A stretch of 64,000 nt of DNA from an uncultured Glaciecola sp. Lineage in GTDB: Bacteria; Pseudomonadota; Gammaproteobacteria; Enterobacterales; Alteromonadaceae. A program made the translations under genes and the position numbers. Of this stretch, positions 16,044 through 25,141 are shown piece by piece. Position 1 is the stretch's first letter. Each line of letters starts with the position of its first letter. The notes beneath the pieces were generated by a model. That model was given only the letters and a program-made list of their open reading frames with translations, searched no databases and was not told the origin of the DNA. The stretch covers positions 474,397 through 538,396 of the forward strand of contig CANMCE010000002.1 of assembly GCA_947496235.1 (NCBI GenBank), written 5' to 3'.

Positions 16044-16724
16044 ATGAAAATTGTAAAATTATTGAGTTTGTTTATTGTATCAATTGGGTTATCGTTGTCA
16101 GCGATAGCTACCGAGGGTGGTTCATTGCAAGTGTCGTTTGACGATGAATTATTGACCATTCAGCATCAATGGGCAAAGGTGAATTACACCTTACAAGATG
16201 ATGCACAAGAACAAGCATTTGAAAAACTATTAGCCCAAGCTTCAAGTTTTGTAGCGAATTATCCAAACAAATCTGAACCCCTTATTTGGCAAGGGATTAT
16301 TCAATCTAGTTATGCTGGGGCCAAAGGAGGACTTGGCGCGCTTTCATTAGCGAAGGCCGCAAGAGATTCTCTAGAAAAAGCCCTTAAATTAGATGAAAAG
16401 GCGTTAGATGGTTCTGCTTATACAAGTTTAGGTACACTTTATCACAAGGTTCCAGGATGGCCATTGGGCTTTGGTGATGATGATGAAGCTAAAGAAATGC
16501 TAGAAAAAGCTATTGCATTAAATCCTGATGGTATTGACCCTAATTATTTTTACGGTGAATATTTGTTTGACGAAAAGCAATATGATAAAGCTCTTAAGCA
16601 TCTCACCAATGCGCTAGCTGCGCCAGACAGAGCCACTCGTCCTTTAGCAGACAAATACCGCCGTGAAGAGATTCAACAACTTTTGGTAAAAGTGAATCAG
16701 AAGCTGAATAAAAGTAAAAGTTAA
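16044..16724 (+). CDS. Exported TPR-repeat protein
   Basis: A 226-residue protein with a clear signal peptide (MKIVKLLSLFIVSIGLSLSA, cleavage near IAT-EG). The mature part is helical and carries tetratricopeptide-type repeats, for example EMLEKAIALNPDGIDPNYFY near residue 150. ATG 16044 has AGAGGA 7 bases upstream, better than ATG 16026. It is the last gene of the operon, 39 bp after the SDR, and directly precedes a strong terminator. A periplasmic scaffold or chaperone role is possible but not shown. Confidence 0.72.
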   Translation: MKIVKLLSLFIVSIGLSLSAIATEGGSLQVSFDDELLTIQHQWAKVNYTLQDDAQEQAFEKLLAQASSFVANYPNKSEPLIWQGIIQSSYAGAKGGLGALSLAKAARDSLEKALKLDEKALDGSAYTSLGTLYHKVPGWPLGFGDDDEAKEMLEKAIALNPDGIDPNYFYGEYLFDEKQYDKALKHLTNALAAPDRATRPLADKYRREEIQQLLVKVNQKLNKSKS

Positions 16725-16735
16725 TTCCTTCCTAA

Positions 16736-16780
16736 CCAAGCATTATCCCATCAGATAATGCTTGGCGTTTTATCTTTTAT
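16736..16780 (+). terminator. Rho-independent terminator of the five-gene operon
   Basis: A perfect 12-bp stem, CCAAGCATTATC (16736-16747) with GATAATGCTTGG (16754-16765), a 6-nt loop, then the T-rich tail CGTTTTATCTTTTAT. It marks the end of the transcript that begins with the hemolysin-family gene. Confidence 0.88.
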
Positions 16781-16884
16781 TGATTATTAAACATCGCAAT
16801 TCTCATTGAAAATTTGATCTTTACCCTTATATGCCTACTATTAGTCAAGGTTAAACAGTAAAACCGCGCCATCGGAAGATCAAT

Positions 16885-17688
16885 ATGCCTCAGCCGCTCA
16901 GTAGTGAAGAATTTTGGAAAGCTTTAAAAAGCGAAGCAAAGGAAGTTGCAGACAAAGAACCCCTTTTAGCCAGTTATTTACATGCTTGTGTGTTGAGCCA
17001 CCACAATTTCGAGACCTCGCTGAGTTTTATTTTATCTAACAAAATAAGTGACGATGTAATGCCAGCCATGGCGGTAAGTGAGATGTTTGATGAAGCTTAC
17101 TTGCTCAATCCTGAAATGGTAGAAGCTGCTATTATCGACGCGCAGGCTTCTGTGGTGCGTGACCCTGCGGTATCTACCTATCTTCCAGTGATCTCACATT
17201 TTAAAGGCTATCAAGCGCTTCAAGTACACAGATTAGCCTATTATCTGTGGCAAAAGGGACGTAAAGAACTTGCGTTATTTCTACAAAGTAGAAGCTCAGA
17301 GGTTTTTGCCGTAGATATTCATCCTGCAGCCAAAATTGGCAAAGGGGTAATGCTTGATCACGCTACAGGTATCGTTATCGGGGAAACGGCAGTGGTAGAA
17401 GACAATGTGTCGATTCTGCAAAATGTAACACTTGGTGGTACAGGTAACGAACAAGGGGATAGACACCCGAAAGTACGTCAAGGCGTAATGATAGGTTCAG
17501 GCGCTAAACTACTGGGTAATATTGAGATTGGAAGAGGCTCAAAAGTTGGCGCGGGTAGTGTAGTACTAAACAATGTGCCTGCGTGCGTAACCGTGGTAGG
17601 TGTACCGGCGAAAATCGTTGGCAAACCCCATTGCACTATGCCATGTGAATCCATGCAACAAAATGTGTTACAGGATAGTGGAGATTAA
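16885..17688 (+). CDS. cysE: Serine O-acetyltransferase
   Basis: A 267-residue enzyme that makes O-acetylserine from serine and acetyl-CoA, the first step of cysteine synthesis. The N-terminal helical domain (~1-140) includes VRDPAVSTYLPVISHFKGYQ. The C-terminal left-handed beta-helix has HPAAKIGKGVMLDHATGIVI, with catalytic His/Asp, and the loop LGGTGNEQGDRHPKV. Length and motifs match CysE. It is monocistronic between a terminator and the convergent rut operon, whose last stop is only 3 bp away. Confidence 0.96.
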   Translation: MPQPLSSEEFWKALKSEAKEVADKEPLLASYLHACVLSHHNFETSLSFILSNKISDDVMPAMAVSEMFDEAYLLNPEMVEAAIIDAQASVVRDPAVSTYLPVISHFKGYQALQVHRLAYYLWQKGRKELALFLQSRSSEVFAVDIHPAAKIGKGVMLDHATGIVIGETAVVEDNVSILQNVTLGGTGNEQGDRHPKVRQGVMIGSGAKLLGNIEIGRGSKVGAGSVVLNNVPACVTVVGVPAKIVGKPHCTMPCESMQQNVLQDSGD

Positions 17689-17691
17689 AGC

Positions 17692-18210
17692 TTAATCTAA
17701 CTCTCGATAGCTGCGCTGAAAGTAGAGCAGGGCGCCGGCACTGGGATTTTGTTTTATTGCCTGTACTTGGCAGAAAATTACGTCATGGGTAGCAACACTT
17801 TTAATCTCGGTTATGATGCAATCGAACGTCACCGCAGCATCGGCTAATACAGGTGAACCTGTTTCAAGGGTTTCCCAACTTCCTAAAGCAAACCTGTCTG
17901 GCATCGGAGCTTTGCCACCAAATACGTTTGATAGCGCTTGTTGGCCCTTGGTTAAGGTGTTAATTGCAAGGTGTGTAGACTGGCTAAATACCTGATGCAC
18001 AGAAGCACTTCGATTTAAACACACTAACAAGGTGGCAGGATTGTCACTAACGCTACAAACGGCTGTGGCAGTAAAACCAGCAGGTGTTCCTTCCCATTGA
18101 GTCGTGACTATGTTTACCGCACCAGCTAGTCCGGCCATGCCATCTCGAAAGGCTTCTGGTGATATGCTCTTAGGCGTTTCATTTACATCAGTTAATAGGG
18201 TTTTTGGCAT
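17692..18210 (-). CDS. rutF: Flavin reductase of the Rut pathway
   Basis: A 172-residue NADH:FMN reductase of the flavin-reductase-like domain family. It supplies reduced FMN to the pyrimidine monooxygenase RutA. Seen: FRDGMAGLAGAVNIVTTQWE and GTPAGFTATAVCSVSDNPATL near the N-terminus, LAINTLTKGQQALSNVFGGK in the middle. It is the final gene of rutABCDEF. The usual rutG permease gene does not follow; cysE converges instead. Confidence 0.93.
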   Translation of the reverse strand: MPKTLLTDVNETPKSISPEAFRDGMAGLAGAVNIVTTQWEGTPAGFTATAVCSVSDNPATLLVCLNRSASVHQVFSQSTHLAINTLTKGQQALSNVFGGKAPMPDRFALGSWETLETGSPVLADAAVTFDCIITEIKSVATHDVIFCQVQAIKQNPSAGALLYFQRSYRELD

Positions 18211-18244
18211 AATAAATCTCTGTATTACTTATAATATCTGGCAG

Positions 18245-18835
18245 TTATAAAATCTGGCAGGCTTCATCAAAACTAAGTCGTGGTAATCGTTTATGCACCT
18301 TTTCATTATCTCCATATCCCAAATTTATCAAGAAGTTAACTTTCCAAGTACTGTCGGAAAAAAAGGTTTTATTTAATAACTCGGCGTCAAATCCTGACAT
18401 GGCGCCTGAATCAAGACCTAGCGCTCTTGCAGCGCAAATAAAGTAGGCACCTTGTAATGAACTATTGCGCATTGCGGTTTCATGAGCCGCCTCTGGACTT
18501 GAAGTGAACCAGCTTTTTGCGTCTGCATAAGGAAATAAGGTCGGTAATTGTTCATAAAACTCGCTATCGTATGCCACTATCACAGTGCAAGGTGCAGATA
18601 TTGTCTGTTCAAGATTACCACTGGACAAACAGGGCTTGAGTTTTTCGATGGATTCTTCGGATAGTAGAAAAACAAAACGGGCAGGGCAGCAGTTAGCAGA
18701 CGTCGGCCCGAGTTTGGTTAAGTCATAAAGTTGTGTCAGTATTTGTTGAGGAATGGCTCTATCAAGCCAGCTGGTATGAGTATGCGCTTCAGTGAATAAT
18801 TGTGCTAATGCTGCGTCATTTAGTGGTTCTGTCAT
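18245..18835 (-). CDS. rutE: Malonic semialdehyde reductase
   Basis: A 196-residue nitroreductase-family flavoprotein that reduces malonic semialdehyde to 3-hydroxypropionate at the end of the Rut pathway. Typical N-terminal segment [23 protein letters not shown]-site motif [17 protein letters not shown] and [12 protein letters not shown] near residue 145 match RutE. It lies 24 bp after rutD and 34 bp before rutF. Confidence 0.93.
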   Translation of the reverse strand: MTEPLNDAALAQLFTEAHTHTSWLDRAIPQQILTQLYDLTKLGPTSANCCPARFVFLLSEESIEKLKPCLSSGNLEQTISAPCTVIVAYDSEFYEQLPTLFPYADAKSWFTSSPEAAHETAMRNSSLQGAYFICAARALGLDSGAMSGFDAELLNKTFFSDSTWKVNFLINLGYGDNEKVHKRLPRLSFDEACQIL

Positions 18836-18859
18836 TTCTAAATTTCTCTTAGTTTAACT

Positions 18860-19648
18860 TTATTGGTTTGCTACATGCGAAACCAGATAAGATTCGATAA
18901 TAGGGTTAAATAATCCGGGTACAGTCACCGATGATGCATGGCCACCATATTCCATTACAATCATTTTGGCGTTTGGTAATTTATTGGCCAAAATTTGTGA
19001 ACGCTGCCAAGGGACCAACAGGTCGTCTTTATTGGCTAAGACCAAACAGTCTATATTGATTTTTTCTAACTGATTTTCAACATCAAATATACTTAGTGCG
19101 TGAATTCTTGCCAACAAATTATCAGTGTCAGGAAACTTTGTTAGCATATGCTTTTCTTCTTCTTGGAGCATCTCAATATTTTCTGATATCCAATCAGGTG
19201 GGTATAGCAATAGGGCTTGCATCTGCAAGAATACTGATGGAGAACAATTTGCCAAAATAGCTTTTCTAATATCGAAACAACGCAGAGTATGAGGATTTGG
19301 ACTACTCCACGCGTTGACCAGTGCTAAACTTTTTATCATTTCGGGACGCAAAAGGGCAGCTTCTAATCCTACTAACCCCCCAACCGCATGTCCTACAAAA
19401 TGACAGTTATCTACCTCAAGCTTGTCAACAAGACCAATAAATTCATTGGCCATATGTTTTATGCTGTAGTCGGAGGGTAGCTTAGCTGGACTTCTGCCCG
19501 TACCTAAATGATCATAAAGCAATATTCTAAAACGGCTTTTAAATGAATCTAATTGGGGTTTCCAAAAGTTTGCAGACCCACCAAGGCCAGAACTAAAAGC
19601 TAATACTGGCGCCTTAGGATCATTTACGCCATGCCATTCAAAATACAT
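18860..19648 (-). CDS. rutD: Aminoacrylate hydrolase/peracid-type alpha/beta hydrolase
   Basis: A 262-residue alpha/beta-hydrolase acting on the 3-aminoacrylate branch of uracil degradation. The nucleophile elbow reads GHAVGG rather than GHSxGG. The serine is replaced by alanine, as I also recall for E. coli RutD, so this is a family trait and not a local mutation. The oxyanion segment FSSGLGGSANFWKPQ, the Asp segment LVLANKDDLLVPWQRS and the His segment EYGGHASS are present. It lies 23 bp after rutC. Confidence 0.9.
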   Translation of the reverse strand: MYFEWHGVNDPKAPVLAFSSGLGGSANFWKPQLDSFKSRFRILLYDHLGTGRSPAKLPSDYSIKHMANEFIGLVDKLEVDNCHFVGHAVGGLVGLEAALLRPEMIKSLALVNAWSSPNPHTLRCFDIRKAILANCSPSVFLQMQALLLYPPDWISENIEMLQEEEKHMLTKFPDTDNLLARIHALSIFDVENQLEKINIDCLVLANKDDLLVPWQRSQILANKLPNAKMIVMEYGGHASSVTVPGLFNPIIESYLVSHVANQ

Positions 19649-19671
19649 TTAGCCAACCTATAAAATATCCT

Positions 19672-20055
19672 CTATCCAATGTGAGCAATACTTGCAATTT
19701 CGATAAGCGCGTCGGGCTTAACTAAACCAGATTGAATACAATAGCGAGCGGGTTTTTCTCCGGGGAAATACTCCGCGTAGACTTTGTTTACTGCGGCATA
19801 ATTTGCCCAATCAGTAATGAAAATAGAGTTAAAGGTAACATCGTCCATTGTACCGCCAGCGGTTTCAATCACGCTTTTAATAGTTTCTAACACATGACGT
19901 GTTTGGGCTTCGGCGTCCCCGACATGGACAACGTTGTTGTCTTTATCAAACGGTAAAGTGCCCGAAACATACAAAATATTATCAGCCATAGAGCCAGGTA
20001 CATAAGGGGCAATAGGTTTACTTGTACCTTCTGGAATGATGGATTTTTTGCTCAT
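19672..20055 (-). CDS. rutC: Aminoacrylate peracid reductase/deaminase, YjgF/Rid family
   Basis: A 127-residue Rid-family protein. Motifs [20 protein letters not shown], the mid-region [19 protein letters not shown] and the Arg-containing [19 protein letters not shown] near the C-terminus are typical of RutC. It acts on aminoacrylate-type intermediates downstream of RutB. It lies between rutB (27 bp) and rutD (23 bp). Confidence 0.93.
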   Translation of the reverse strand: MSKKSIIPEGTSKPIAPYVPGSMADNILYVSGTLPFDKDNNVVHVGDAEAQTRHVLETIKSVIETAGGTMDDVTFNSIFITDWANYAAVNKVYAEYFPGEKPARYCIQSGLVKPDALIEIASIAHIG

Positions 20056-20082
20056 ATCCGTTGTCCTTATTTGTAATTGATA

Positions 20083-20826
20083 TTAATGCGAATTAGTTAG
20101 AGTGCGACAAAAATCTTCAACATTGGCGACCCAGCCAAAAAAGGTTTCGATGTTAAAAAGTGAAGCTAGATGAATCTCCGGAGGACCCGCTTGATAGGTA
20201 GCATCTGATAAAATCACACAGAAATACTCTAAAAAGAAGCCATCTCTTATGGTTGATTCCACGCAAACATTAGTGGCGATACCGGTAAACACCAAATTGC
20301 GAATTCCTCGACTGCGTAACATGCTGTCGAGGTTGGTGTTATAAAAACCACTGTAGCGAGTCTTTGGGATCACCATATCATTGGGTTGCGGCGTTAATTG
20401 ATCCACAAGTTGATAATCCCAGGTACCCTTGGCCAATAAACTTCCTTCTAGTTCAGGTTGTTTGCGCATGGTTTTCAATGCGTTTGATTTATACCAGTTG
20501 GGCGATCCAGGCCCGCCGGCTTCTTGATATTGCGGATCCCATCCATTCTGAAAAAATACCACGGGTATGTTTACTTCTCGGGCCTTTTGAATAGCCTTTA
20601 AGGTACTTTCAATTACGGGCCCAGTAGTGGATACATCAAAGCCTGCTTTATCAAGATACCCATTTTTACTGGCATAGGCATTTTGTAAATCGACCACGAT
20701 TAATGCAGTTTCAGACGCAGTGAATAACAGGGGCTCTGGTTTAGCGGGAAGTACCAATGCCTCAGCATTTGATTTATTTTCATCCGCAAAATAACCCGCA
20801 ACATCTAACGGCTTGCCTACAGACAT
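20083..20826 (-). CDS. rutB: Ureidoacrylate amidohydrolase
   Basis: A 247-residue cysteine hydrolase of the isochorismatase-like family. Catalytic triad segments: Asp in [18 protein letters not shown], Lys in [16 protein letters not shown], Cys in [15 protein letters not shown]. It hydrolyses ureidoacrylate to aminoacrylate, CO2 and ammonia. Its start overlaps the rutA stop by 1 bp, indicating translational coupling. Confidence 0.95.
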   Translation of the reverse strand: MSVGKPLDVAGYFADENKSNAEALVLPAKPEPLLFTASETALIVVDLQNAYASKNGYLDKAGFDVSTTGPVIESTLKAIQKAREVNIPVVFFQNGWDPQYQEAGGPGSPNWYKSNALKTMRKQPELEGSLLAKGTWDYQLVDQLTPQPNDMVIPKTRYSGFYNTNLDSMLRSRGIRNLVFTGIATNVCVESTIRDGFFLEYFCVILSDATYQAGPPEIHLASLFNIETFFGWVANVEDFCRTLTNSH

Positions 20827-21914
20827 TAAGCCGCTCCCGAAGAACTATACAGATGTTGTCTTGATTTCATCAACGGCTGAATTTTATTGCCAAAATCATC
20901 CATGCCCTGAATAAAATCATCAAAAGTAAGTAGCACGCCTTCACAACCAGGCACAGTGGCAATTTCATCCATCATAGCTGCCACACTTTCATAAGAACCC
21001 ACAAGGGTGCCCATATTCAGGTTAACCGCAGACGTTGGATTGGTCATATCACGCACATTGGTATCTTTCCCCGACTTTTTATCTACTGCGCCTTGTTCAG
21101 CCATCCAATCTAATGCCGCTTGATCTTTACCATCTTTGTAGCTTTGCCATTTCGCCATAGCTTTTTCGTCGGTTTCGTCGGCGATTATCATAATAAGCAC
21201 TGTAGAACCTACTTTGCGTCCCGCTTTATCAGCAGCCTCGATAAGTCTTTCTGCCGTAGGCGCAAAAGCTGTTGGAGTGTTTAATCCCTTGCCGAAACAA
21301 AAATTATAATCCGCGTGTTTAGCGGTAAATGCCATGCCCGCAGCACTTTGGCCTGCACAGATAATGGGGATTTTACGTGACGGCTTAGGCAACATTCGGC
21401 AGTCATCCATTTGGAAATGATCACCCTTAAAGTCGCTTTGACCGGTTTCCCATAGCTCGGTGACTACTTGGATATACTCGTCCAGATACTCATATCGATT
21501 ACCGAAAAATTCGTCTCCAGGCCACATACCCATTTGAGAATATTCAGGACGCTGCCATCCAGTAATAAGATTTACTCCAAAGCGCCCATGGGAAATGGAA
21601 TCTATGGTAGTCGCCATTCGCGCCATAATTGCCGGTGGCATAACTAGGGTAGCGGCAGTTGCATAAAGTTGGATTTTTGAAGTAACCGCGGCAAGTCCTG
21701 CCATTAAGGTAAATGACTCTAAATTGTAATCCCAAAACTCGGTTTCACCGCCAAAACCACGTAACTTGATCATAGAAAGCGCAAAATCTAAGCCGTATTC
21801 TTCTGCTTTGATGACTATTTCTTTGTTCAGGTCGAAAGTGGGTTTGTATTGAGGTGAAGTTTTGGAAATTAGCCAACCATTGTTACCGATGGGAATAAAT
21901 ACACCTATATCCAT
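20826..21914 (-). CDS. rutA: Pyrimidine monooxygenase
   Basis: A 362-residue flavin-dependent luciferase-like monooxygenase that opens the uracil ring to give ureidoacrylate, using FMNH2 from RutF. The start [17 protein letters not shown] and segments [20 protein letters not shown] and [17 protein letters not shown] match RutA over full length. First gene of the rut operon; a RutR-like operator lies about 160 bp upstream. Confidence 0.96.
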   Translation of the reverse strand: MDIGVFIPIGNNGWLISKTSPQYKPTFDLNKEIVIKAEEYGLDFALSMIKLRGFGGETEFWDYNLESFTLMAGLAAVTSKIQLYATAATLVMPPAIMARMATTIDSISHGRFGVNLITGWQRPEYSQMGMWPGDEFFGNRYEYLDEYIQVVTELWETGQSDFKGDHFQMDDCRMLPKPSRKIPIICAGQSAAGMAFTAKHADYNFCFGKGLNTPTAFAPTAERLIEAADKAGRKVGSTVLIMIIADETDEKAMAKWQSYKDGKDQAALDWMAEQGAVDKKSGKDTNVRDMTNPTSAVNLNMGTLVGSYESVAAMMDEIATVPGCEGVLLTFDDFIQGMDDFGNKIQPLMKSRQHLYSSSGAA

Positions 21915-22070
21915 ATACTTCCTCGCTTATTTTGAATGTAATCTAGTCAGGAATTTTTTTGCATTACTTTGTTTACTAAGTGATGCGAGTAAAAATTAAT
22001 CACGCACAAAACAAGCCAAAATTTAAATTCAATATAAATCAATAGCTTAATTTAAAAACCAAATAAAAAG

Positions 22071-22086
22071 CAGACCAACTGGTCCA
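22071..22086. promoter_or_regulatory. RutR-like operator
   Basis: GACCAACTGGTC at 22073-22084 is a perfect 5-2-5 inverted repeat inside CAGACCAACTGGTCCA, close to the published RutR consensus TTGACCANNTGGTCAA. A partial half-site, AACTGGTGCAA, follows near 22119. It sits between rutA and the divergent phzF-like gene and is expected to let uracil-responsive RutR repress rut. No rutR gene is in the window. Confidence 0.7.
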
Positions 22087-22217
22087 ATTTGGTTCAATTA
22101 AAATCAAGATTTTGTTCCTAACTGGTGCAAATAGAAGCAATGTTTTTAACTTTTTGAAAGTTTAGATACTCTGCGTAGGTCAACTTGTTAAGTTATTTAC
22201 TTTTTTGAGGACAGGCG

Positions 22218-23054
22218 ATGAACGTACAACGTGTAGCAGCATTTAGTAATGGAGCGGAAGGAGGTAACCCCGCCGGTGTGGTTTTAGGTAAAGAAGCGCT
22301 TGATGAAGCGAGTATGCGCAAGATTGCTGCCGAGGTAGGATATTCCGAGACTGCATTTGCATATCCGATAAACGAAGATAAATCTGCGTGGCGGGTAAGG
22401 TATTTCTCGCCTGAATCTGAAGTGCCTTTTTGTGGTCATGCTACTATTGCATTGGGCGCGGCGCTCGGTGAAGAAGCTGGTCCTGGTGAATATCAGCTGA
22501 CCATCAACGATGCACAAATTTCGGTTACTACTGAAAAAACGTCAAGTGGAATTACTGCCACGCTAACCTCTCCCCCGACTAACAGTCGAAATGTCACTGA
22601 ACAAGAATTGACTGAAGTTTTAGCATTATTCTCTCTTACAACGACTGATTTATCAGAAACATTATCCCCTGCTTTTATTCACGGTGGATCTAACCATATT
22701 GTGCTTGCACTTAACGACAGAAGTACACTAGCCAATATAGATTATTCGTTGCAAGCGGGTAAGTTGTTAATGGATAAGTTAGGACTTGTAACTGTGATGT
22801 TGGTCTACATAGAAAATCCCCAAGAATTTATAGTGCGTAATGCGTTTGCCTCGGGTGGCGTATTGGAAGATCCCGCAACTGGCGCAGCAGCGGCAGCTTT
22901 TGCTGGCTACCTGCGAGACATAGATTGGCCTCATGGTGGCAAGTTTACTATTCGCCAAGGAGAAGATATGGGTGCTCCGTCTATCATCCATGTAAGTTTA
23001 TCCGATGAGAAAGGTAGTCCGGTGTCGGTTTCAGGTACGGCACGTAATTTGTAA
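22218..23054 (+). CDS. PhzF family isomerase/epimerase-like protein
   Basis: A 278-residue PhzF-fold protein. N-terminal VQRVAAFSNGAEGGNPAGVV, the catalytic Glu in GYSETAFAYP near residue 45, RYFSPESEVPFCGHATIALG near 70, and EDPATGAAAAAFAGYL near 218 are all present. Members isomerise or epimerise small acids and amines; no other phenazine genes are nearby, so phenazine synthesis is not implied. It is divergent from the rut operon and may share its control region. Confidence 0.87.
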   Translation: MNVQRVAAFSNGAEGGNPAGVVLGKEALDEASMRKIAAEVGYSETAFAYPINEDKSAWRVRYFSPESEVPFCGHATIALGAALGEEAGPGEYQLTINDAQISVTTEKTSSGITATLTSPPTNSRNVTEQELTEVLALFSLTTTDLSETLSPAFIHGGSNHIVLALNDRSTLANIDYSLQAGKLLMDKLGLVTVMLVYIENPQEFIVRNAFASGGVLEDPATGAAAAAFAGYLRDIDWPHGGKFTIRQGEDMGAPSIIHVSLSDEKGSPVSVSGTARNL

Positions 23055-23078
23055 TTTGCTAATGTCTTGTTGGGAGTT

Positions 23079-23164
23079 CCCGTGTCGAGCACGGGATGAC
23101 GGCTATTTCGCACGGGATGACGATTGATTCGCACGGGATGACGGCTGTTTCACACGGGGAGACG
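23079..23164. repeat. Stem-loop plus four 21-bp tandem repeats with CACGGGATGACG core
   Basis: Hairpin CCCGTG-TCGAG-CACGGG (23079-23095) leads into CACGGGATGACG at 23090, which recurs at 23111, 23132 and, with one change, 23153: exactly 21 bp apart. The array lies just after the phzF-like gene. It shares the stem-then-ATGACG design with copies at 23180, 47602 and 61413. Confidence 0.85.
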
Positions 23165-23179
23165 AAATATCATACCAAA

Positions 23180-23201
23180 CGTCATAGCGGCGAATGCCGC
23201 T
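23180..23201 (-). repeat. Stem-ATGACG repeat element (reverse orientation)
   Basis: Read on the minus strand: a 6-bp stem AGCGGC/GCCGCT with loop ATTC, immediately followed by ATGACG. The stem sequence differs from the neighbouring array but the layout is the same. Confidence 0.6.
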
Positions 23202-23252
23202 ATCCCCTGCTAAGCAACGGATTACGAATAGTTCTCTAGGGATAGCGGAAAA

Positions 23253-23633
23253 CTACTTCGACGCCATGTTAAAGACTAATTTGCGAGTAACTTGAACCTG
23301 CCGTTGCTCGGGGTTTTGTTCGGTTGCTTGATAGTGCAAAGATTCGATGCCCTGTAATGCGATACTATTCCATTGCTGTTTTTCATCAGACGCAATTAAC
23401 GTTAATTCCTGCACGTTGCCCTGTTCGTCTATGACATAGCTGACTTCAACCCAGCCGGGCGAGCTTATATTTGATAATGCGTTACGGTCTATGAGGAAGT
23501 GGCCGTTGTTGTCGGCTATCCAGTATAGCGCTAAATCTTTTTCGTCAACGCTTAAAGGTTTTTTGGATGTTTCGGTATTTTGCGAGCATGCAAATAAAAA
23601 CAACAAGCTGATTGGAATTAAAATTAACTTCAT
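23253..23633 (-). CDS. Small lipoprotein with TonB C-terminal-like domain
   Basis: A 126-residue protein with a lipobox LFAC (Cys16). Residues ~60-125 (GWVEVSYVIDEQGNVQELTL, then LQGIESLHYQATEQNPEQ) resemble the TonB C-terminal fold, including the V.F.ID..G.V..L pattern. It lacks a long proline linker and a membrane helix other than the lipoprotein leader, so it is unlikely to be a classical energy transducer. It stands alone on the minus strand after a repeat array. Confidence 0.65.
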   Translation of the reverse strand: MKLILIPISLLFLFACSQNTETSKKPLSVDEKDLALYWIADNNGHFLIDRNALSNISSPGWVEVSYVIDEQGNVQELTLIASDEKQQWNSIALQGIESLHYQATEQNPEQRQVQVTRKLVFNMASK

Positions 23634-23690
23634 ATTGGGTTACTCGCAAAGCCAACGCTGGTGATCACCAGCGTATTCAATTGTATCGAA

Positions 23691-24539
23691 CTAGACCTTG
23701 CCTTCAAAGTCTTTTGCGCTATGTCGCTCTTTAAGTTGAAACTCATCATCGCCCCATATTTTATTCACCAGCTTTCCGCGTTTGACGCCAGGTCGAGCGG
23801 CTAGTTGATCGGTCCAGCGTTTAAGATGAGTATATTCCTGAACTTGTAAAAATTCACCTGCTTCGTACAGCTTACTTTGGGCCATTAGACCGTACCATGG
23901 CCAAATCGCCATATCCGCTATGCTGTAATGATCACCGGCGATAAATTCGTTATTCGCAAGTTGTTTATCTAACACATCAAGTTGGCGTTTTACTTCCATG
24001 GCATATCGATTTATCGGGTATTCATATTTTTCTGGTGCATAAGCATAAAAGTGTCCGAATCCGCCACCTAGGAAGGGAGCACTGCCCATTTGCCACATTA
24101 ACCAGTTTATAGTTTCTGTTCGCGGAGGCCCTGAAGTAGGCAAAAATTGACCAAATTTTTCTGCCAGGTGCATTAAAATGCTACCTGATTCAAACACTCT
24201 TACAGCTGTTCCTGATGTGTAATCAAACAATGCTGGAATTTTAGAATTCGGATTGGCGCTAACAAAACCAGAACCAAATTGATCACCTTCGGAGATATTG
24301 ATTAGCCAGGCGTCATATTCAGCTTCTGAAATGCCTAATTCTAATAGCTCTTCAAACATAATGGTGGCTTTTACACCGTTAGGGGTCGCCAAAGAATAAA
24401 GTTGAAACTTATGCTCTCCTTTGGGCAGTTCTTGTTCATGAGTACTGCCTGATATGGGGCGATTGATATTAGCAAATTTTCCACCGCTGGCTTTATCCCA
24501 CGTCCAAATTTTAGGTGGGGTATAAGTATCATTCGACAT
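23691..24539 (-). CDS. yghU: Glutathione S-transferase, YghU-type disulfide reductase
   Basis: A 282-residue nu-class GST. N-terminal extension YTPPKIWTWDKASGGKFANI, the thioredoxin-fold motif LATPNGVKATIMFEELLELG with the family Thr-Pro-Asn, NPNSKIPALFD, and ESGSILMHLAEKFG are diagnostic of YghU/YfcG relatives, which bind two glutathiones and have disulfide reductase activity. It lies 17 bp after the DUF3750 lipoprotein gene on the same strand. Confidence 0.92.
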   Translation of the reverse strand: MSNDTYTPPKIWTWDKASGGKFANINRPISGSTHEQELPKGEHKFQLYSLATPNGVKATIMFEELLELGISEAEYDAWLINISEGDQFGSGFVSANPNSKIPALFDYTSGTAVRVFESGSILMHLAEKFGQFLPTSGPPRTETINWLMWQMGSAPFLGGGFGHFYAYAPEKYEYPINRYAMEVKRQLDVLDKQLANNEFIAGDHYSIADMAIWPWYGLMAQSKLYEAGEFLQVQEYTHLKRWTDQLAARPGVKRGKLVNKIWGDDEFQLKERHSAKDFEGKV

Positions 24540-24556
24540 TTTTAAATTTTCTCCAT

Positions 24557-25141
24557 TTATTCTTCTGAATCTGCGTAGCCACTACCGATAGCACTAAACG
24601 GCATATCTACGGCTAAGGCGGGAATTTTCAAACCCAACCAAGCAGGGAAAGTATTGCTATTTGGGCCGGGTACTAGGGTATATTCATTGGCCCAAGGATA
24701 CTCTGCGGCATATTTTTCAATCTGAGGTAATAAAATTTCTGCATCTTTACCTATGATTGATACAAACTTTTCTGGTTTTGCACCATACCAATATCTATCT
24801 GGATATTTCGTCGTATATTCCCGCAACGCTGGCAATCCTCGATCAACTCGCCAGCCTACTACTTCATAGACCTTGTATTCTTCTGCATTCTTTCGCTTAA
24901 TTGCAACCCAAGTATGCATCGCGAACCAACCACGCCAACTAAAGGCATCTGCGGCATAGAATTCGATCACTGCATCTTTCACTTTCTCTGGATCTGGTGC
25001 GATTCCAGCGGGCTCTCTGGAGGCTGTTTGCCAATCATTGTTTGCACAAGATGAGAGTGATAAAGCTAAAACAATTAAAGTGACCAAACAAAGGAATTTG
25101 AATAAAAGATTTCTATCGGTGGTGAAACTGGGCAAAAGCAT
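24557..25141 (-). CDS. DUF3750 lipoprotein
   Basis: A 194-residue lipoprotein (LSLSSC, Cys32). The mature part matches my recollection of DUF3750: DAFSWRGWFAMHTWVAIK, EVVGWRVDRGLPALREYTTK, PDRYWYGAKPEKFVSIIGKD and YTLVPGPNSNTFPAWL. Function unknown. ATG 25141 is supported by AGGAG 4-5 bases upstream even though it overlaps the end of the yigZ gene by 29 bp, suggesting co-translation. Confidence 0.8.
   Translation of the reverse strand: MLLPSFTTDRNLLFKFLCLVTLIVLALSLSSCANNDWQTASREPAGIAPDPEKVKDAVIEFYAADAFSWRGWFAMHTWVAIKRKNAEEYKVYEVVGWRVDRGLPALREYTTKYPDRYWYGAKPEKFVSIIGKDAEILLPQIEKYAAEYPWANEYTLVPGPNSNTFPAWLGLKIPALAVDMPFSAIGSGYADSEE

Noticed and set aside
18860..19648. RutD nucleophile Ser replaced by Ala as a local inactivating mutation
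   Set aside because: To my recollection E. coli RutD also has GHAxG, so it is a family feature.
22218..23054. Phenazine biosynthesis locus because of the PhzF-like protein
   Set aside because: No other phz genes are present; PhzF-fold proteins have many roles.
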